The position numbers and the translations under genes were made by a program. From assembly GCA_031761405.1 (NCBI GenBank), contig JASEVX010000007.1, forward strand, positions 61,949,062 to 62,013,061: a stretch of 64,000 bases of DNA, in the 5' to 3' direction. Position 1 is the first letter of the stretch. Every line of letters starts with the position of its first letter. Shown here one piece after another: positions 21,516 to 32,113 of this stretch. The notes below the pieces were generated by a model. That model saw only the letters and a program-made list of their open reading frames with translations. It searched no databases and was not told the DNA's origin. The DNA is from Serripes groenlandicus (lineage: Eukaryota > Mollusca > Bivalvia > Cardiida > Cardiidae).

Positions 21516-23425
21516 GGAGGTTCAACTTTTATTAAACAGGGTCAACCAATGGTCATACTCTTTGCGGAGGAATAACATGTGTACACGTTCTCCATTTTGG
21601 GGATCTGTTTCTGGATTGTTGTGATATCTTCTTTTTGATTATGTTTACTGACATTAGATCACAAATAATACGATTCATTAACAACATTTATTCACTATTA
21701 AGGGATAGAATATATCAAAACAGCTATACTGGTTAATGCTGTTACATTTGGTTTAGTTTTGACTGATTTATTTTATACCGATTGCGAAACAAGCTTTCAG
21801 CTCATATCAATCACTCTCGATGTCTGCTTCCTGGAAACTTAACCAGTACTCGCGCCGAATGTGTGAAAAAATACAAAAGGCAGAACCCGCTCATAACGGG
21901 ATACTAACCTAAGACCTTTGGTACGAGAGGCCGACGCTATACCTCTGCACCATTAACTTCCACAATGTTGTTACATTTAGCACGTAAGACGAGTGTATAA
22001 TCATGTTTTGTTTACATGTACGGTTGAACATGACAATATTATGAGACGATCCTTGCGAAAAGATACAAGTTGGCTTTTCATAAAAGTGTAGATCTATATC
22101 AGCTTGGTCAGCTGCACAGTCATGAACACATCTACACGGTTCAAAAGTTTGTGGGAACATACACTGTTCAGAAATCCGAACTTGTATATATATTCCCATG
22201 GACGAGCTTATGTCGGAAAACATAATAATATATGGTGAAAAGCTATAACAGTTTAATGTTTTACCTTTTAAGATAATATAATATGTATCTGCTTTGAAGA
22301 AAAAAGCGTTACATGGAATGTTTAAGGTACTAGTTTAACACAGGATGAGAAAGGAGAATTACTATTATTTACAGATGTATTCAAACATGAAGAAAAGAGC
22401 CTCTTAGTTGTGTAACCAATTTCATACAATCCTTAATATAATAACATTTTTAAATTCAAATTGTCATTTTATGAATAGGAGTTCTGAAAACGTTAAAAGA
22501 TTTATACTTTCTATAGACATTAAATAGACATAGAAAAGTTATTTAAGGTATCTGAACTATCGTTATGGTTCAACTATTGAAGGTGTTTGGATGTCTTTAC
22601 CTGTGTATATCGGGATTTGAATAATTTACTTCCCTTTCTGACAAGCTAATTCAACACCATATGTATATGTAAATATATCCCTTAACTTAAAAAGATATAA
22701 TTTTAGATTAGAGAGATATCTCTTAAACGAAAACATAGTAACACGGCTTGTCATATGAAACTAGATTAACGTAAACTCATGATAAATCATCTGTCCTTAA
22801 AATATCACGCATATTTTATTTTATAAATACCAATGGAACTTTAAAATCCATCATTTAAATCACAAGTTATAAACATCCTATTAAGCACTCTCCATGTCAA
22901 ACAAAGTGTTGGTAACAATTGTTTCTCTCATTTAAACACGGCCGATTAAACCACAAAGTGTACGGCGCTCTACGAAAACCAACCGTGATGCTTAAGACTT
23001 GATTAAATCCAGATCTGCACCGTTCGCTAATTCGCCAAAATGAAATAATCATAATACAATAAACACGAATGACGCTGTGCGTTTGATATACACGTAAGCG
23101 GTCGTAAACTCGTCATCATCGACTGCTTAAGGAAATCCATTGTAATACATATTTTTGGAGACCATATGAAGTTATCAATTGTGTCTTCTAAAGGGGTATT
23201 AAAAGATAAAAACAATACTTTTGTTTTAACCCTGAACGTGTTTTGACTACGCAATTCTATACGTTACTAATGTGGTGATCCAGCACTGGATGACCTCAGA
23301 CAACTGTATGCCTTCACACACAGATAACTGGTCTTTCCCAATATCTTTAGTATTACTCAGTCAAACCCTATATATGTTATGGATAATCAAAAGATAGGGA
23401 TTTGAGTGTCAAATAAGGATTTTAG
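21516..23425. other. No gene recognised; remnant of a fold-back element near 22960
   Basis: AT-rich. A short match to the GAAAACCAACATTATGG family (CTACGAAAACCAACCGTGAT then AAATCCAGATCTGC) lies at 22970-23015. Small minus-strand open frames at 21909-22223 and 23027-23254 have no recognisable domain. Confidence 0.4.
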
Positions 23426-23426
23426 A

Positions 23427-23548
23427 ACATGACAATTGCCCCTTATCTAGAGCTCTTGGTGTTTCTATCCTGTTCACAAACAGTCATGGAAATTGCCCCT
23501 TATCTAGATCTCGTTGTGTTTCTGCCTGTTCACAAACAGTCATGGAAA
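23427..23548. repeat. Two-copy tandem repeat of about 64 bp
   Basis: AATTGCCCCTTATCTAGAGC followed by a TTCACAAACAGTCATGGAAA block occurs twice back to back. Confidence 0.85.
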
Positions 23549-23990
23549 CATTATGTATAACGTAAACGCTTCACAATCTCCATACACAAAATGATCTTCG
23601 CTATGAAGTGTCGTTCTATTTAAAACCCAAACAGGTACGATTTATGTATGAAATAATAAACGTTATACATTTCCAGTTATATGAAACTATATGTCAGAAC
23701 CTTGTCAAACCTGGATAATTTAACTCATATCATGATATACTAAAACATGTAATACAATCGTCCAAATTCAAACACCCGAAACGGTAAATGTGGTCTGCTT
23801 ATGAAGTAGGGGTATCGTTATTACGCAACATGCATTGACAAATTAAAGCAGTATATGTGAATACTTTCCTCAGGTATCATTCACACACTGAACACATTGA
23901 AGCAGTATGTGCACACTTTCCGCAGTGTAATTATGATTGAGATTTCAAAATTGAATTTGAATTGACGACATTACATTTGAAAGGGGAGAG

Positions 23991-24173
23991 TGCTGTTTAT
24001 ATTGGCTTAAGTAATTAACTCATGAATGAACGTATACACTCTCAAAGCCACGCTTCTTAGTGTAACATATTTCCATGTTACCCATGTATTCCATGTAAAT
24101 CTCTGTAGTATTGAATATTCTGCTTAGCTATATGGTTGTTCCATCATTTAATGTTGTAAACATACACAACACA
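23991..24173 (+). repeat. LTR 1 of a miniature LTR retroelement (183 bp)
   Basis: Begins TGCTGTTTATATTGG directly after a purine tract (AAAGGGGAGAG) and ends CATACACAACACA, i.e. TG...CA. Aligns with 24383-24567: ACTCATGAATGAA, TTAGTGTAACATATTTC, TTTAATGTTGTA, CATACACAACAC. The sequence right after it is a primer-binding site. Confidence 0.75.
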
Positions 24174-24191
24174 ATGGCGACGAGGTTGGGA
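24174..24191 (+). promoter_or_regulatory. Primer-binding site complementary to tRNA-Ser(GCT) 3' end
   Basis: TGGCGACGAGGTTGGGA begins one base after the LTR. Animal tRNA-Ser(GCT) ends ...CCCATCCTCGTCG plus CCA, whose complement is TGGCGACGAGGATGGG; the match has one mismatch. The tRNA sequence is from memory. Confidence 0.65.
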
Positions 24192-24382
24192 TTTTGTACC
24201 GCTATAAATGATAATGATTATGTTAATTGAGGTCATCGTGGACATTGGAACTAATGGCTTATCACAATCGGAACAAATTAAAGCAGCATGTGCATATGTT
24301 CATCATATGTATTATGATTGCGATTTCAAAATTGAATTTGAATTGATGACTTTACATTTGAAAAGAGAGGGGGGGGGGGGGG
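24174..24382 (+). mobile_element. Internal region of TRIM-like miniature LTR element
   Basis: Only 209 bp between the LTRs, with a primer-binding site at the 5' end and a polypurine tract (AAAAGAGAG then a run of 14 G, ending 24382) at the 3' end. No gag or pol coding. Its 3' half (GATTTCAAAATTGAATTTGA) is repeated upstream of LTR 1 at 23840-23990, so the arrangement is internal-LTR-internal-LTR, a tandem form seen for terminal-repeat retrotransposons in miniature. Confidence 0.7.
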
Positions 24383-24567
24383 TGTATTGTGTAAATTATC
24401 TGAACAAATGAACTCATGAATGAAAGTGTATCCAATCAAAGCGACGCCTCTTAGTGTAACATATTTCTATATAACCCATGTATTTCGTGTTAATCTTTGT
24501 AGTATCAAATAGTCTACAAAGCTATTCAGCTGTTCCTTAATTTAATGTTGTACACATACACAACACG
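24383..24567 (+). repeat. LTR 2 of the miniature LTR retroelement (185 bp)
   Basis: Begins TGTATTGTGTAAATTATC immediately after the polypurine tract and ends ACACATACACAACACG. It differs from LTR 1 at many positions, so the element is old. Confidence 0.72.
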
Positions 24568-24719
24568 GCCCTTATGTTTATAATTTCAAAATTCATTCGC
24601 ATCGTTTTGCAAAATCTCTATATATATAAATATCAATATAAATTGTGTATCGTGAAAAACACTACTGAGTAAAAAGTACCACTGACCGATCTATAAGTAC
24701 TTCGGATTTATGTCAAAGG

Positions 24720-24972
24720 GAAGTAAATTGGATCGGCTTGCAGGGAAGACAATTTTGTCCAGGGGATTTCAGATGAATAAGTAAGACTGAAATTGTCACC
24801 CATTGGACAATAATGATTTTGCTGAAAGTTGAATTCTTTTTATGAAAACTATATTATCCTGTGAGTAATTTGTAACCAAACCTTGGTTTGCTTTTGACTG
24901 TATTGACACCTTCAGAGCATTTTTTAGAACATCCTGTATTTTCTGAAATTTAAAGTGAAATTCAGTGCGGGA
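24720..24972. repeat. About 220-bp dispersed repeat, copy 2
   Basis: Matches 18570-18795 (AGACAATTTTGTCCAGG, CACCCATTGGACAA, TTGGTTTGCTTTTGACTG, TGAAATTCAGTGCGG). Confidence 0.65.
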
Positions 24973-25204
24973 TAAGGGTGACCTATCATTTGACGTCATA
25001 GCTATAAAAAAAATGGTAGGATGAGCCCTGAGTTTCTGGTGCTGTAATGGTATATATAAGAATGGACTTTGATTTAATACAGGTTTGTGACTTCATTGAG
25101 ATGTTGGGAAAGAACCATAACCCATAACGCTACAATGGTCGCCTATGTAAAATTAATTGCTTCCCTTTGACCATCAACAACGTCTAAAACCTGCTCATTG
25201 AATA

Positions 25205-25300
25205 TTCACACTTAAAATATCAAAGCACTGAAAGTGCTCACAGCAAGGGGCTAACTGAAGATAACATTTGGACATGGATTTACCGATCCCAAAAGTCTAA
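25205..25300. repeat. Short dispersed repeat (GCAAGGGGCTAACTG)
   Basis: CACTGAAAGTGCTCACAGCA then AGGGGCTAACTGAAGAT and ATTTACCGAT recur at 38361-38430. Confidence 0.6.
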
Positions 25301-25875
25301 CTTGAACACTTTACACTAGCACTTTGTTAGTTAGTATTTTATATCCATATATTAAATGATAAAGGAGTAAAGCAAAATACTGTACACACAGTATGATGGT
25401 CTATCGATATACTAAAAGTTGGCATACACATGCGCATCTGCTATCTGGATAGTTTCTGCTTAGCACACCTCCTGGTTTACAATGGATTTTTAGCCGTGTT
25501 TTATTTTAATGCAATTAACACATATATATATATATACATTTCATATCAAAATCACAATAACCTAAAAATGATAATTATATTGAGAGTCCAATTTTACTTC
25601 CAAGGCAGAAATAAAATCCTGTGTTATCTACATTTTCTTCAGCGTGCAATGACTGAAATATTGTTAAAAGCGACGTAAAACATCATACACACGATTTAAT
25701 CATTTCTTAGTGTTTCACAACGCATAGGTGAATAGTTTTAAATGCATTGCTTTTGAATTCATTTTAAATCCCAACATTTTGAAAGAGTTAATTGCAGCGG
25801 TGTTAAATGACAATTGCACCACTGATATCGGCAATTTATAAGACTAAAAATATTATATTTTACTTATAAAAAAAA

Positions 25876-25954
25876 TTAACTGCCCAAAGCGGGAATCGAA
25901 CTCTAGTCTCCCGCTTCCCGGTCGAACATGCTAACCGCTACGTTACACGGCCAC
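25876..25954 (-). mobile_element. tRNA-derived SINE head or tRNA pseudogene
   Basis: On the minus strand an A-box-like GTAGCGGTTAGCATG and a B-box GAGTTCGATTCCC are spaced as in a tRNA, followed by a T run (TTTTTTTT) as a Pol III stop. The acceptor arms do not pair and the T stem is poor, so I do not call a functional tRNA. Confidence 0.5.
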
Positions 25955-25999
25955 TTTTATTCGGAGGATTTGATTTATAACATAATTATAAACCGATAC

Positions 26000-27060
26000 A
26001 CGAGTTAGCGAATTATTTAGTATTGAAGCGTTTTATCTTGATAAAAAACAAATGTCATTTAAATCATTTGTTTTATAACTGGGACTTGACTATCTTATTC
26101 CGTCTGCTGGGGTTGTTCAGGTTAATTTTGGTTGAGAATTTAATGTATTTACGCAGGAATCTAAAATGAAATACTCTAGTACTTAGATTCCTGATTAACG
26201 TTACCGCTGAAAACACATTTTATTCGAAAGGATTTTTGGAAATTCCGACGCCTAGGCTCACTTGCACATTTACCGTATATGTTATATTTTGTCAACTATT
26301 TATTTTATTATCATTTAAATAATTTGAATGTTTGAGTATATATGTTATCATTGGGACTCGATTATCTGAATTTGTTTTTGAGTCAGAATCTAAAAGTTGC
26401 CTTTACTCCATTCGATTTACAATATTTAGGAATTACCAATGAACTTTACGCGCGATCAAGTATGTTGAAAGCGTAGAAATACATTTTAATTATTAATCAT
26501 GTAATTCATATATTTTAACATAAAATTTCTTTCGAGTTATATCTTTTGGGTTAGTGATGTTGAATCAATTCAATTTTCGACTTCATATGTCAACAAGTTA
26601 CCGCATTTTGATTTTTAGACAGGAACTATTGGCGGTACGAGATGACCAACATGGGTATTAGCTGGCAACAGTCATTTCATTTTTAACAAAATATTCCACA
26701 AATCATCCACTTTCATTGACATTATGTACGATCTGCAACCACCAATACATCTTTATGAAGTCGAGATGGTGTTCAGAAACGGAGAGCTGATGTAGAAAGA
26801 CAGATGTGAAGTAATTCAATGCCGATATCGTAAAACGCCTATCTAGCTTCCAGTTTCAAAATGATGCGTCGTTTCGAAAAATCGCCTACTATAGCAATTG
26901 GCTCTAACGAGCCCCTTGCTAAAAACCAATGCATGTATTTGTTCACCTGTGTTATGGAAAAATATCATGTTCAGTTGATTTGAGGCAGCTGTGACTTTGA
27001 CTGTATAAAGCCATGCTAGCCCTACAATTTAGCATGCATTGCGATGAGTGCAATAATGAG
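26000..27060. other. No feature recognised
   Basis: AT-rich single-copy-looking sequence. No domain or repeat identified. Confidence 0.35.
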
Positions 27061-27065
27061 GGTCT

Positions 27066-27180
27066 CCCAGGGGTTTTGGGGAACAAGGGAACATGGCCAT
27101 TTACTTTCAGGGAACAAGGGAACATTGGCATAATTTTAGGGAACTAGGGAACATAAGCTTAAAAAAAAAAAAAAAAAAAA
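27066..27180. repeat. GGGAACAAGGGAACAT repeats ending in a 19-A run
   Basis: GGGGAACAAGGGAACATGGC CATTTACTTTCAGGGAACAA is repeated in direct orientation at about 29015-29055. The two copies flank the coding fragment and the element inserted in it. Confidence 0.75.
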
Positions 27181-27477
27181 TGTTTTATATATTGTACAAC
27201 AGTAGTGATTATAATGATAATTCTGCAACCTGTATTCGTGCTCAACATTTACCATACCTAATTTTGATCTCAATTACTAAATTCTTTTTGATTTGGAATG
27301 AAAGCATTAAATGTTATGTTATACAGACTTTAAATGGCATGTTTTTCTGTTTTCTGACAGAAATTCTGGGGTTTTGAAAGGAAAAGTGCACATTTTGCTA
27401 AATTATTGTGGTAAATACATCGACATTTAGTTGTGTTATATGCTTATGAAGATACAATATTTTAAGATTATTTAAAC

Positions 27478-28911
27478 ATGGCCTCAGCTTCAGTGAATGT
27501 TCCAGTTACGGCTGCAATTTACAACAACAGGACCATGATGGTCCTATATCGCTCACCTGATTTAATCAAACTTAAAAAGTTTTCAGTGTTCTTTCCCCTA
27601 TATGAGTCTATGAAAAACAAGTGACCCCCCGGGGATGGGTCATTTTTGACCCCAGGGCTATAATTTGAACAATCTTGGTAGAGGTCCTCTAGATGGTGCT
27701 ACATGTATACTAAATATATTTTAGACAAGAAGATTTTTAAAGTGTTTTCCCTATCTATGTAAAACAATTGACCCTCGAGGATGGGTCATTTTTTATCCCC
27801 TGGCTATAATTGGTAGAGGTCCACTAGATGATACATACCAAATATCAAAGGCCAGGGCCCTCTACTTTTAGACAAGAAGATTTTTAAAGTTGTTCCCCTA
27901 AATAAGTCATGTTGACCCCATGGCTATAATTTGAACAATCTTGGTAGAGGTCCACTAGATGATGCTACATACCAAATATCAAAGGTTGGGCCTTCTACTT
28001 TTAGACAAGAAGATGTTTAAAGTTGTTTCCGTATATAAGTCTATGAAAAAACAAGTGACCCCCGGAGAGGGGTTATTTTGGACCACAGGGCTATAATTTG
28101 TTCAATCTTGGTAGAGGTTTACTAGATGATGCCACATACCAAATATCAAAGACCTGGGGCCTCTTCTTTTAGACAAGAAGTTTTTTTAAGCTTTTTCTCT
28201 ATATGAGTCTATGTAAAACAAGTGACCCCCGGGATGGGATCATTTTTTATCCCAGGGCTATAAAATTGAAAAGTCTTGGTAGAAGTCCACTAGATGATGC
28301 TACATACCAAATATCAAAGGCCTGGGCCTTCTACTCTTAGACAAGAAGAGTTTTTTTAAAGTTTTTTCCCTATATGAGTCTATGTTAAACATGTGACCCC
28401 CGGGCTATAATTTGAACAACCAAGTTTTGGTTAATTTCCCCCTCTTTTTTGTTGCCGTGGCAGCCAAAGTTCTGGATGGAATAGAATTCTTTGAACAAGT
28501 TTGAAAGAGATCCACCCAAGGAACATTCCTGTCAAATTCTTTTGAATTTGGTTAATTGGTGTAGGAGGAGAAGTCGCTTGTAGGAAAATGTGAACGGACG
28601 GACGACGACGACGACGGACGACGGACGGTGAGCGATCACAAAAGCTCACCTTGCACTTTGTGCATAGGTGAGCTAAAAATGGCAAGGAAAAGCCTGCAAC
28701 TCGATGGTGTTTTGAAATTAACATAAAAACTGATACGGATGCAGACTTTTACAACTGTGTTACAAGGTTAAATCAGGGGTTTGGTATTAATGAAAAGTGT
28801 AATGAAGTTGGAATGAACAAGATAAAACTAAGTGTATGCCTTAAAGACTTCAAAGGTTCGACAGAGTTTCCGAAAGGTCGCTCATTCGATATAGACACAC
28901 AAGAGCAATAG
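27478..28911 (+). pseudogene. Short unknown ORF split by an AGCTCACC-type element
   Basis: ATG at 27478 opens MASASVNVPVTAAIYNN and then runs into the element at 27528. Beyond the element, 28680-28911 reads GKEKPATRWCFEINIKTD, TDADFYNCVTRLNQGFG and KIKLSVCLKDFKGSTEF before TAG. Removing the element (AA|TGG junction) joins the parts in one frame of roughly 95 codons. Composition looks coding, but I cannot name a family; similar W-x-F-E-I openings occur in uncharacterised multi-copy proteins of aquatic invertebrates. It may be an exon of a longer gene or a decayed mobile-element ORF. Confidence 0.5.
27528..28679 (+). mobile_element. AGCTCACC-type element with tandem core (pearl/HINE-like)
   Basis: Left end CAGGACCATGATGGTCCTAT ATCGCTCACC; core of about six units of 135-175 bp (GGGCTATAATTTGAACAATC, TTGGTAGAGGTCCACTAGAT, GACAAGAAGATTTTTAAAG); right end GGACGGACGACGACGACGAC then a terminal hairpin AGCTCACCTTGCAC..GTGCATAGGTGAGCT and a short A run. 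The plan (short left end, tandem core, right end with hairpin, no clear target duplication) fits bivalve pearl-type and Helentron-associated elements. Class assignment is inference. Confidence 0.75.
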
Positions 28912-28944
28912 ACCCATTCAAATTGTCTGTTTAATCATAGAAAT

Positions 28945-29060
28945 TAATTTTGGGGAACATTGGCAAATACTTTTGGGGAATAAGGGAACAAGGGAACATT
29001 GAAAAAATAATTTTGGGGAACATGGCCATTTACTTTCAGGGAACAAGGGAACATGAAGTT
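28945..29060. repeat. GGGAACAAGGGAACAT repeats, second block
   Basis: Several GGGGAACA/AGGGAACAT words, including a near-exact copy of 27076-27124. Confidence 0.75.
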
Positions 29061-29692
29061 TGTTGAGTGCAATTATTATAATGACGAATGTTAATTCTTT
29101 GAATGAATTGAAGACTAATTGACTATGTGTAGGCCTGTAGGAATTTTCTGTACGGGCCCTATTTAAGGAGGAACCCCTACCGGAAGTATAACAAGCCGAT
29201 TTTGGTGTTTTTTAGTAGGTTAATACCTGCTTCATATTAGGTAAGTTCTCGCATACAAATCGCGGTCTTAGAAATACCGAAATTTTGAGCTTTTCCAAGA
29301 GGCCCAATTTTGTATTATTTTTTTTAGATAAAATTTAAAAAAAGTTGAAGTCGTCAATTGCATTTAAATAAAAATAAAAACATATATTTTTAATAAATGT
29401 TTTTTTATGTACAGACGAAGCCATGATGTTCAAAATGTGTTATTTATGTGTTTTTACGTTAATTTCTTCTGCGCATGCGCAAATTTAGTTAAACGAGTAC
29501 GGTTTAAATCGGTAAATAAGTTAATTAACACATATATTATGTTATTTCTTTACAAAATCATTTAAACATACACGTCCGAAGCAAGACATACATTCACGGG
29601 TAACTTGTGCCTTTCATATTCACCCATCCTTTTATCCGTCTGTTCGTTCATTAATTCAACGTTTCGATCAACACATTTTTTTATTTATTTTT

Positions 29693-30502
29693 TTAGCTCA
29701 CCTATGTACGAACTGCAAGGTGAGTTATTGTGATTACATTTTGTCCGCCGTCCGTTCGTCGTCAACATTTGCTCTTGTGAACACTCTACAGTCTATTCTT
29801 TGCATCCAATCATCATGAAAGTTTATCAGAACATTCATCTCGATGATTTCTTGGACAAGTATGAAACTGGGTCATGTCTGGTCAAAACTAGGTCACTAGG
29901 TCAAATTTAAGGAATATATTGTTAACACTCTGGAAGATAAATGTTTGACTTGAGCATGTTGAAACTTTGTCAGAAGGTATGTTTTAGTGATATTTAGGCC
30001 AAGTTTGAAACTGGGTCATGTCCGGTCAAAACTAGGTCACTTGGTCAAATTTAAGGAAAATCTTGTTAACAGTCTGGAACTGTTAGTGATATCTAGGCCA
30101 AGTTTGAAACTGGGTCATTTCAAGTCAATAACTAGGTCACTTGGTCAAGTTTAAAGAAACTCTTGTTAACACTCTGGAAGTCACATTTTTGGCTTGAGCA
30201 TGTTAGAACTTTGTCAGAATGGTTCTCTTAGTGATATCTAGAGCAAGTTTGAAACTGGGTCATGTCCGGTCAAAAACTTGGTCAATCGATCAAATTTAAG
30301 GCAAATCTTGTTAACACTCTGGAAGTCACATGTTTGGCTTGAGCATATTGAAACTTTGTTAGAATAGTTGTCTAAGTGATATCTAGGCCAAGTTCGAAAC
30401 TGGGCTATGTCCGGTCAAAACTAGGTCACAAGGTCGAAATTAAGAAATATCTTGTTAATACTCAGGTGAGAAAATCAAAGGCCATCATGGCCCTCTTGTT
30501 TG
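29693..30502 (-). mobile_element. AGCTCACC-type element, opposite orientation
   Basis: The plus strand starts AGCTCACCTATGTACGAACT GCAAGGTGAGTTATTGTGAT and GTCCGCCGTCCGTTCGTCGT, the reverse complement of the 27528 element's right end. It ends AAAGGCCATCATGGCCCTCT TGTTTG, the reverse complement of that element's left end. The core is three to four units of CTAGGCCAAGTTTGAAACTG, GGTCATGTCCGGTCAAAACT, AGGTCACTTGGTCAAATTTA, different from the core of the other copy, so the ends are conserved and the cores are exchanged. Confidence 0.8.
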
Positions 30503-30840
30503 TTATAACAATAAACACAATTTTGATTGTGATTTGATGTCCCTTTTTTATTAGGGTCCACTATTGGAGTGAAATATTGAAGAACTGAAGTATATTTAGT
30601 TTACTGATTGAAAGTTATGAAAATTTCCAATTATATAAAACGATAATTAGTCACAAAGTTACGGTAAAAATATATGATTATCACAATGAAAATTGTGTTT
30701 ATTGAGCGCAGCATTGAACAGACTCCATGAAGGTATTCTTTTTATTTAAGCTTTATTGAAATATCGGGACAATATCCAAAGAAAATCTTTCATTTCTTTG
30801 TTTCTGATAATAAGTAAATCTTGTTTCGTTATTAATCAAG

Positions 30841-31928
30841 CTATGGACTATGGCCTTTAAGAAGCCGTTCGGCAAGTCGTTTTATTCGAGTAAACGTTGT
30901 CACACTGTTACTTGGTTCGTATTTTACCATAGCCATAGCATGTGTAGCAGATTGTCCATCAATGTTTTCCTCGTTTTGGTCAAAGTTATCGATTGATGCA
31001 TCAATCATTGGTCCAGTAGAGTCAACATGTTCTAACCCAAAAGACATATCTTTCAATACTGACTGTCAGGCAATGTTTTGCTGCAGAACTCAAAAACATT
31101 CGCACCTCATTTAAGTTACACATACGCCTAGGCTTTTCAGAGTGTCAATTAAGATTTTACAACCAAAGTCATGGTGAAGTTGAACAGTCAACCCAAGAAT
31201 CAAGGGCCTCTTCATATTTCGATTGATTGATTGGTTTTTAACAATTTCTCAGTCATATAACGGCGGCCAGTTCACCTACTCATGTGATTCCTGGTTTGCT
31301 CACACCAGTACTCCACACAACAGTCTTCCAAAGCATCTGGCTACTTTTCCACCTATACTAAGTCAATTGGTGAAAGACAAATGGCGCATGTCGCATTGAC
31401 TTTTGTCAATCGTCGGAAAGAATGTTGGCCTAGCCGGGATTCGAACTCAAAACCCTTGGATTGACAGCCCGCGTCGCTACCGACTGAGCTTTTGGGGCTC
31501 GTCTTCATATTTCGACAGATGGACACTATTTGGTGACACATAAATATAGACTTGATTGACCGTTTGTTATCCCTTGTTATATTTGAAAGAGACAATGCCT
31601 TGTTAAATGCCTTTTCATCCAGCCGCCAAAAGATAAAATCTGCCAAATCCTGGGGAATAAACTCTTTAACGGCATGAAGATTGAATTCTGAAGGCGCAAC
31701 ATACACATCCTTGTCGTCGGATGTACATGCCATCGACTCTCTAAGTATTCCAGTCGCTGCTTGTACTTTGTATCTGGTACTCTCTCCTGTCCCAGTTGAA
31801 ATGCAAGTTAGCATTTCTTTCCATGTATTACCCTTGTCACATATAAGGCAACACTCTCTGTCATAGAATGAGACACATGGATCTCTTACTGAATGACGTT
31901 TACTAGTTGATGAACTGTCGTGTGTCAT
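30841..31928 (-). pseudogene. Unknown ORF interrupted by a SINE and a frameshift
   Basis: Minus-strand coding begins near 31928 with C-x2-C spacing (CCLICDKGNTWKEMLTC) and DLADFIFWRLDEKAFNKA. A SINE (31223-31501) interrupts it. Removing the SINE and one 14-bp target copy continues the frame: LILGLTVQLHHDFGCKILID TLKSLG. A single-base deletion near 31108 shifts the frame before NEVRMFLSSAAKH. Further down (30841-31056) another frame gives DNFDQNEENIDGQSATHAMA. From memory this order (C-x2-C, F-I/W segment, L-x-HH-x-F, EVR-x-FL, DN-x-D..DG..H-x-M) matches an uncharacterised multi-copy protein family of marine invertebrates; I cannot name its function. Confidence 0.65.
31223..31501 (-). mobile_element. 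tRNA-derived SINE with 14-bp target-site duplication
   Basis: Minus-strand head GAGCCCCAAAAGCTCAGTCG GTAGCGACGCGGGC (A-box) and GAGTTCGAATCCC (B-box), body through GGAAAGAATGTTGGCC and GGCGGCCAGTTCACC on the plus strand, tail of ATTG repeats. Flanked by TCTTCATATTTCGA at 31209-31222 and 31502-31515. A second copy is at 43152-43441. Confidence 0.88.
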
Positions 31929-32113
31929 CTCATCTTGATCAATCCATGGGTAACGTCGGGTGTATAGAGATATACATTTGGTATGAAACCTTGCTTTGAG
32001 ATGAAATCACAATATAGCCTCTCTATATTGGTTCAATTGGGTGTGAACAGTGTCACGTTTTTTATCAGCAATGAATAAAATTGCATGAAGACCCTTTTTT
32101 GATGGATTTTTTT

